A DNA stretch of 39,549 nucleotides, from NCBI GenBank assembly GCA_014762495.1, contig JABURT010000112.1, positions 1 through 39,549 on the forward strand, written 5' to 3'. Below, piece after piece: positions 35,735 to 39,549 of the stretch (position 1 is the first letter of the stretch; each line of letters begins with the position of its first letter). The notes below the pieces were generated by a model that saw only the letters and a program-made list of their open reading frames with translations, was not told the DNA's origin and did not search any database. This DNA comes from Gammaproteobacteria bacterium. Lineage in GTDB: Bacteria > Pseudomonadota > Gammaproteobacteria > Thiohalospirales > Thiohalospiraceae. The position numbers and the translations under genes are program-made.

Positions 35735-35968
35735 TTACTGACCTTCGTCGAGGGCATATTCTCCGGCTTCATACGCTTCAATCACCTTCAAGGCCCTCGC
35801 CACATCATCTTCTTCCACGCTGAGAGTGACTAAGCCGGAAACAGGAAGCTCACCTATGCCTCCGGAGAGGTATTCACCATTGACGAAAATCTCTATGCCT
35901 TCTTGCTCGAGCAAGCCTTTCAATAGATTGGCCTCAACATTATTGGAGGCTTCGTAGATATTTCTCAT
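35735..35968 (-). CDS. DUF2007-type small protein
   Basis: This 77-residue protein starts MRNIYEASNNVEANLLKGLLEQEGIEIFVNGEYLSGG, which matches the DUF2007 pattern (a small ferredoxin-like fold sometimes called putative signal-transducing protein). The start was chosen for its position and the AAGGAT site before it; longer upstream readings are not conserved-looking. The function is unknown. It follows a small membrane protein gene with 5 bases between, so the two are likely cotranscribed. Confidence 0.75.
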   Translation of the reverse strand: MRNIYEASNNVEANLLKGLLEQEGIEIFVNGEYLSGGIGELPVSGLVTLSVEEDDVARALKVIEAYEAGEYALDEGQ

Positions 35969-35973
35969 GCGAT

Positions 35974-36150
35974 TTATCCTTGAGCTGTCATTGGCCGGGC
36001 GAAAAAGTAAGCGAAAGGAATTGCAAGTGGTCCGAATGCGATCCCCATAACTGCCCAAAAGGTGTAATTGGCCTGTTTGCGTCGTGCCAGGTAATAACAA
36101 ATAAAGGCTGAAACGATAGAGGATACAAGGGTGAGTGCTACAAAACTCAT
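35974..36150 (-). CDS. Small two-helix membrane protein
   Basis: This 58-residue protein has two hydrophobic segments: about 2-20 (FVALTLVSSIVSAFICYYLA) and about 32-52, the latter ending in the PLAIPFAYFFARP region. A basic loop ARRKQAN lies between them. It is not in a recognised family. The second Met (36150) was chosen because GGGAG is then spaced about 8 bases away. It is upstream of the DUF2007 gene in the same direction, so a joint membrane-related role is possible. Confidence 0.6.
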   Translation of the reverse strand: MSFVALTLVSSIVSAFICYYLARRKQANYTFWAVMGIAFGPLAIPFAYFFARPMTAQG

Positions 36151-36242
36151 TTCCATTTCTCCCAGGAACGTCTTGTGCGTTCACAAGTCATGTAATGCAA
36201 AGCGTAAATCTGTCTGCCAAACCCGTCAATAGAGTTATTGGT

Positions 36243-36824
36243 TCAAGTCCTCACTACCTTGAGTGCTTCTTCCAGGCAGCTGGGACACATTCCATGTGTC
36301 AGCTCGGGTGGAAGCGGATTCTCCATCAAATGCAAGGCGCGAACCGCATCCTCGAGTTCCATCCACTCACCTCTGTGTACTTCTACCTTGTTGCACCAAC
36401 TGCAGAAGTTCAACATTGCTTCGCTGTGATCAATACTAGCGTCAAGAATCTCAAGTCTTTCTCTAGGCTCTTCGCGAATCAGGCATGTTGTAATTTCGAT
36501 ATCGCCAGCAGTACCACCTCCTGGACTGATATGCATTTGCATATGACGACGAGCTGTAGGTGAGTCACATCGAAACGGCAATTGAATTGCTTTTGCACTT
36601 GCACGAGCTTGTGAAATCAGTAGTTGCGTCAAGTGACGGGTGGTATGGCCGGTAATAAAGCCATAGAGTGATTTATTGAGAATCGATGATACTGTCAGAT
36701 CAGCCGCACCATTTTTCTTCGCAAACTCGTTCCACGGGGCTTCCTCTGCGTAGATGATGATATCATCCGCATCAATGTGATAGCTCATACAAGCCTGTTT
36801 GTTCACTTGAGTACTGATAGTCAT
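36243..36824 (-). CDS. PAS-like protein with C-terminal CxxC...CxxC tail
   Basis: This protein of about 193 residues starts with a PAS-like stretch (YHIDADDIIIYAEEAPWNEFAKKNGAADL, then GFITGHTTRHLTQLLI), normally a sensory fold. It ends in FCSWCNKVEVHRGEW and THGMCPSCLEEAL, a CxxC pair pattern I know from the C-termini of many PAS and response-regulator proteins. No kinase, cyclase or DNA-binding output domain is attached, so it would act through a partner. Starts at 36830 (GTG) and 36788 (ATG) are also possible. The ligand is unknown. Confidence 0.6.
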   Translation of the reverse strand: MTISTQVNKQACMSYHIDADDIIIYAEEAPWNEFAKKNGAADLTVSSILNKSLYGFITGHTTRHLTQLLISQARASAKAIQLPFRCDSPTARRHMQMHISPGGGTAGDIEITTCLIREEPRERLEILDASIDHSEAMLNFCSWCNKVEVHRGEWMELEDAVRALHLMENPLPPELTHGMCPSCLEEALKVVRT

Positions 36825-37076
36825 TTCCACATGTCAAGGAGTGTTCACACGGCCCTTCCCTGGCATGTATGTCCAGCGCATATAGTAACCTCCCTCCTCC
36901 ATGCGGGCATAGATAGAATGCACACGAGCTTACCATATAGCGCTGAATTACAACCGCTGCAGCTCAGCCAATATCCCGCCAAAATACGGTTGACCGCGAT
37001 GAATCCAGGCTTAATGGTCTGTTTTGTATGGAATTTGTAGTGAGTGGCGTCGGCGCTGTAGGGCAGAATTGCCCTA

Positions 37077-37397
37077 TTAGCTGGGTGAAGACTGCTGGCA
37101 ATAGATATTGCCTCGCATCTGCTTGTACTCACTGTTTAAAAAGCGCCGGGGGCTGTGCTGGCGATGAAATAGCTGGGCCTCATGACGATACGTGCCTCCG
37201 CAGAGTCTTCGGGCCTGTTGATGCCACTTCTGCTCGAGCCGTTCTACCGCGGCTCCGGTTTCAGCCGTGACATTGAGAAAGAAAATCCCTGATTGAAGCC
37301 TCTCCACCTCGATATCGCGTTCGACAAATAATACGGGGACGCAGGCGGATAGTGAAAATCCAAGCAATAAGGCCGCAAAAATATGAATGGTGCGCAA
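37077..37397 (-). CDS. Small putative lipoprotein
   Basis: This 106-residue protein has a lipoprotein signal (HIFAALLLGFSLSAC, lipid Cys19). The mature part is charged and rich in Arg, Gln and His, with the Cys-Gly-Gly segment RRLCGGTYRHEAQLF. I recognise no family. It reads in the same direction as guaB and lies downstream of it (gap about 135 bases), though independent expression is likely. Confidence 0.55.
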   Translation of the reverse strand: MRTIHIFAALLLGFSLSACVPVLFVERDIEVERLQSGIFFLNVTAETGAAVERLEQKWHQQARRLCGGTYRHEAQLFHRQHSPRRFLNSEYKQMRGNIYCQQSSPS

Positions 37398-37533
37398 GAC
37401 TAAAAGATCCTTTTTTCACACACTTCGACTAATAATAGTCTCTTTTGCACAGCATTTCCCTGATCGTTGACAGACTCAACAAATCTGTCCCGCATATCGC
37501 AGCGCTTTTTACCGTCCGATTTGAGTTACCGGA

Positions 37534-38994
37534 CTAGACCCGATAATTGGGGGCTTCCTTGGTAATTGTCACATCGTGGACATGGCTTTCGATCATACCG
37601 GCGTTTGTGACGCGTACGAACTCGGGTTTGGTGCGCATCTCCTCCACGCTGGCGCAGCCGGTGTAACCCATGGATGAGCGCAGTCCGCCCAGCATCTGGT
37701 GAATCACCGGCTGCATGGGCCCCTTGTAGGGGACACGGCCCTCGATCCCTTCCGGCACCAGTTTCTCGGCCTCGGTGCTGTCTTGGAAATAACGGTCGGA
37801 GGAGCCTTGTGAACCGCCCATGGCGCCCAGCGAGCCCATTCCTCGATATGACTTGTAGGAGCGACCCTGGAACAGTTCGACCTCGCCCGGGGCCTCCTCG
37901 GTACCGGCGAACATGGATCCGACCATGACGCAGTAGGCACCGGCGGCAATGGCCTTGGACATATCGCCCGAGTAGCGGATGCCGCCGTCGGCGATAAGCG
38001 GCACGCCGGTGCCGGCCAGCGCGGCGGCCACGTTGTCAATGGCGGAGATCTGCGGAACACCGACACCGGCGACGATGCGGGTGGTACAAATCGAGCCGGG
38101 CCCGATGCCGACCTTAACCGCGTCAGCGCCCGCTGCTACGAGGTCCTTGGCCGCCTGGGCCGTGGCGATATTGCCACCAATGACCTGTACCTCGGGGAAG
38201 GTCTGCTTAACCCACTTGACGCGGTCCAGCACGCCCTGGGAATGACCGTGGGCGGTGTCGACGACGATGACGTCGACGCCGGCCTTGACCAGGGCCTCTA
38301 CGCGCTCCTCGGTACCGGCCCCCGTGCCCACGGCGGCGCCACAACGCAGTCGGCCCTGGTCATCCTTGCAGGCGAAGGGCTTGTCAGTGGCCTTCTGGAT
38401 ATCCTTGACCGTGATCATGCCACGCAGTTTGAAATCGTCATTGACCACCAACACCTTCTCGATGCGGTGGGTGTGTAGCTTTTCCAGCACCTCTTCCTTG
38501 CTCGCCCCTTCCTTGACCGTCACCAGCTTGTCCTTGGGGGTCATGATCGCGGAGACGGGGGAGTCATGTCGGGTCTCGAAACGCAGATCGCGACTGGTGA
38601 CGATACCGACCAGATCCTCACCGTTCACCACCGGAAGGCCGGAGATATGGTAAGAACGCGTCAAGTTGAGAACATCGCCAATGCTCATGTCCGGGCTGAC
38701 GGTGATGGGCTCCTTGATGACCCCGCTCTCGAACTTCTTGACCATGCGCACCTGGTTGGCCTGCTCCTCGGCGGTCATGTTCTTGTGAATAATGCCGATG
38801 CCACCCTCCTGGGCCAGGGCGATGGCCAGGCGTCCCTCGGTGACGGTATCCATGGCGGCGGACACCAGGGGGATATTCAGCTCGATGTCCCGCGTGATCT
38901 TTGTCTTCAGGTTCACGTCCTTCGGTAGTACTGTGGAGTGAGCGGGTACTAACAGGACATCGTCGAATGTGAGGGCTTCCTGGGCAATGCGCAT
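37534..38994 (-). CDS. guaB: IMP dehydrogenase
   Basis: This 486-residue enzyme oxidises IMP to XMP, the step before GMP synthase. The catalytic loop [17 protein letters not shown] places the nucleophilic Cys near residue 304. Two CBS domains occupy about 90-205 ([19 protein letters not shown] among them). The flap region [16 protein letters not shown] and the C-terminal [13 protein letters not shown] fit the family. The length matches E. coli GuaB (488). A probable promoter (TTTACC, 17 bases, TATAAT at 39032-39060) precedes it with a short leader. guaA is 21.5 kb away, so the common guaBA operon is split here. Confidence 0.98.
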   Translation of the reverse strand: MRIAQEALTFDDVLLVPAHSTVLPKDVNLKTKITRDIELNIPLVSAAMDTVTEGRLAIALAQEGGIGIIHKNMTAEEQANQVRMVKKFESGVIKEPITVSPDMSIGDVLNLTRSYHISGLPVVNGEDLVGIVTSRDLRFETRHDSPVSAIMTPKDKLVTVKEGASKEEVLEKLHTHRIEKVLVVNDDFKLRGMITVKDIQKATDKPFACKDDQGRLRCGAAVGTGAGTEERVEALVKAGVDVIVVDTAHGHSQGVLDRVKWVKQTFPEVQVIGGNIATAQAAKDLVAAGADAVKVGIGPGSICTTRIVAGVGVPQISAIDNVAAALAGTGVPLIADGGIRYSGDMSKAIAAGAYCVMVGSMFAGTEEAPGEVELFQGRSYKSYRGMGSLGAMGGSQGSSDRYFQDSTEAEKLVPEGIEGRVPYKGPMQPVIHQMLGGLRSSMGYTGCASVEEMRTKPEFVRVTNAGMIESHVHDVTITKEAPNYRV

Positions 38995-39031
38995 AATGTG
39001 GCTTCCGGGACTGATAAAATATTAACGCGTT

Positions 39032-39060
39032 ATTATAGAGTTTGACGAAATAGCGGTAAA
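39032..39060 (-). promoter_or_regulatory. Probable sigma-70 promoter of guaB
   Basis: The minus strand has a perfect TATAAT (39032-39037) and TTTACC (39055-39060) 17 bases upstream, four of six bases matching the -35 consensus. Transcription would start about 30 bases before the guaB ATG. Confidence 0.5.
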
Positions 39061-39151
39061 CTGGTTAGTCTATCGGATAGGGATTACAGCCCCTTATGCT
39101 GTACACGATAGAACGCGCTATAAAAATAAGCGACCATTTGGAGGAACAAAC

Positions 39152-39448
39152 ATGAAAAAGATTGCTATCCTGGCCGCATCTTCCCTGATCGCCCTGTCTG
39201 CCTGTGCCAGCGGACCGAGCAAGGAAGAGGTCACTCCAGTAATTGAATCCGCCAAGGCGGAAAATGCCGCAGCCAAGAAAATGGGCTTCATGTGGCGTGA
39301 TGCCGGCAAGATGATCAAGAAGGCCGAGGCCGCCCTGAAAGAAGGCGATACCGCCCAGGCCATGAAGCTGGCCAAGAAGGCCGAGTTCCAGGGCAAAATG
39401 GCCCAGATCCAGGCCAAGGAGCAAGCCAACGCCGGTCCTGCTTTCTAA
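39152..39448 (+). CDS. Small lipoprotein resembling SoxXA-binding protein (SoxK/SAXB)
   Basis: This 98-residue protein has a clear lipoprotein signal (SSLIALSAC, lipid Cys18). The mature part is an Ala/Lys-rich helical repeat: AAKKMGFMWRDAGKMIKKAEAALKEGDTAQAMKLAKKAEFQGKMA (one segment, about 40-85). The W-R-D step and the helix pattern resemble the small SoxXA-binding protein of sulfur oxidisers. A generic Lpp-like or DUF4398-like lipoprotein is the alternative. The ribosome site GGAGGA is strong, and a rho-independent terminator follows closely. No other sox gene is in the window. Confidence 0.5.
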   Translation: MKKIAILAASSLIALSACASGPSKEEVTPVIESAKAENAAAKKMGFMWRDAGKMIKKAEAALKEGDTAQAMKLAKKAEFQGKMAQIQAKEQANAGPAF

Positions 39449-39469
39449 GACCCGTTGGAACTGCTTCAT

Positions 39470-39498
39470 AAAAAGGCCAGTTGATACCGGCCTTTTTT
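39470..39498 (+). terminator. Rho-independent terminator after the lipoprotein gene
   Basis: AAAAAGGCC and GGCCTTTTTT form a stem around a 10-base loop and run into a U-tract, about 20 bases after the stop codon. Confidence 0.85.
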
Positions 39499-39549
39499 AT
39501 TTCCCTTCGTTCAAATGGTCCAAACCTTTATACACATTCATTCAGTATG

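Noticed and set aside
36845-37132. Open frame of 95 codons on the minus strand
   Set aside because: Overlaps the lipoprotein gene in another frame and its product looks like noise (scattered Cys and Arg).

Overview
The window looks like chromosome of a gammaproteobacterium with moderate GC. It carries a complete recC-recB-recD set, guaA and guaB, endonuclease IV, an Anbu peptidase locus and a photoactive yellow protein (PYP) cluster whose PYP closely resembles the Halorhodospira/Idiomarina type. A small lipoprotein resembling the SoxXA-binding protein SoxK hints at a sulfur oxidiser (Chromatiales-like), but that is only a guess. No rRNA, tRNA, CRISPR array or intact insertion sequence was seen.

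Layout. (1) 36-3336, minus strand: an NrtA/NrtB/NrtD-type ABC transporter for nitrate or a similar anion. It has a good sigma-54 promoter, two NtrC-like enhancer sites upstream, and a strong hairpin between the binding-protein gene and the permease gene. (2) 3789-8099: an alpha-E protein and a circularly permuted ATP-grasp protein, divergent from the proteasome-like peptidase Anbu, which converges on a zinc-ribbon metallopeptidase. Together they form a putative peptide-tagging and peptide-cleaving locus. (3) 8215-10325: an HPP membrane protein, a RimJ/L-type acetyltransferase and a DUF6164-like protein. (4) 10473-13703, minus strand: pyp, pcl and tal. This operon makes PYP and its p-coumarate chromophore. 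It has a near-consensus promoter whose -35 box lies inside a perfect 9+9 bp palindrome. The ligase carries an N-terminal stretch that looks like an acyl-carrier domain.

(5) 14415-16919: guaA, divergent from a HAD-IIA phosphatase. (6) 17022-22545: a TetR regulator with its own palindromic operators, then four tightly coupled genes for an alpha/beta hydrolase, a serine hydrolase lipoprotein, a CPBP intramembrane protease and a TPR-aspartic protease lipoprotein. All four products appear to be in or outside the inner membrane. This operon is the best candidate for an undescribed system. (7) 22654-32779: a GNAT acetyltransferase, nfo, then recC-recB-recD. (8) 33019-33893: a ParA/MinD-type ATPase with a small disordered partner. 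(9) 34201-35427: a TetR regulator with twin perfect palindromes in its promoter, and a methyltransferase. (10) 35428-37397: small genes (DUF2007, a two-helix membrane protein, a PAS-like protein with a CxxC tail, a lipoprotein) and an inverted repeat. (11) 37534-39448: guaB and the SoxK-like lipoprotein, which ends in a clear rho-independent terminator.

All family assignments come from reading motifs and overall resemblance; no database search was run.
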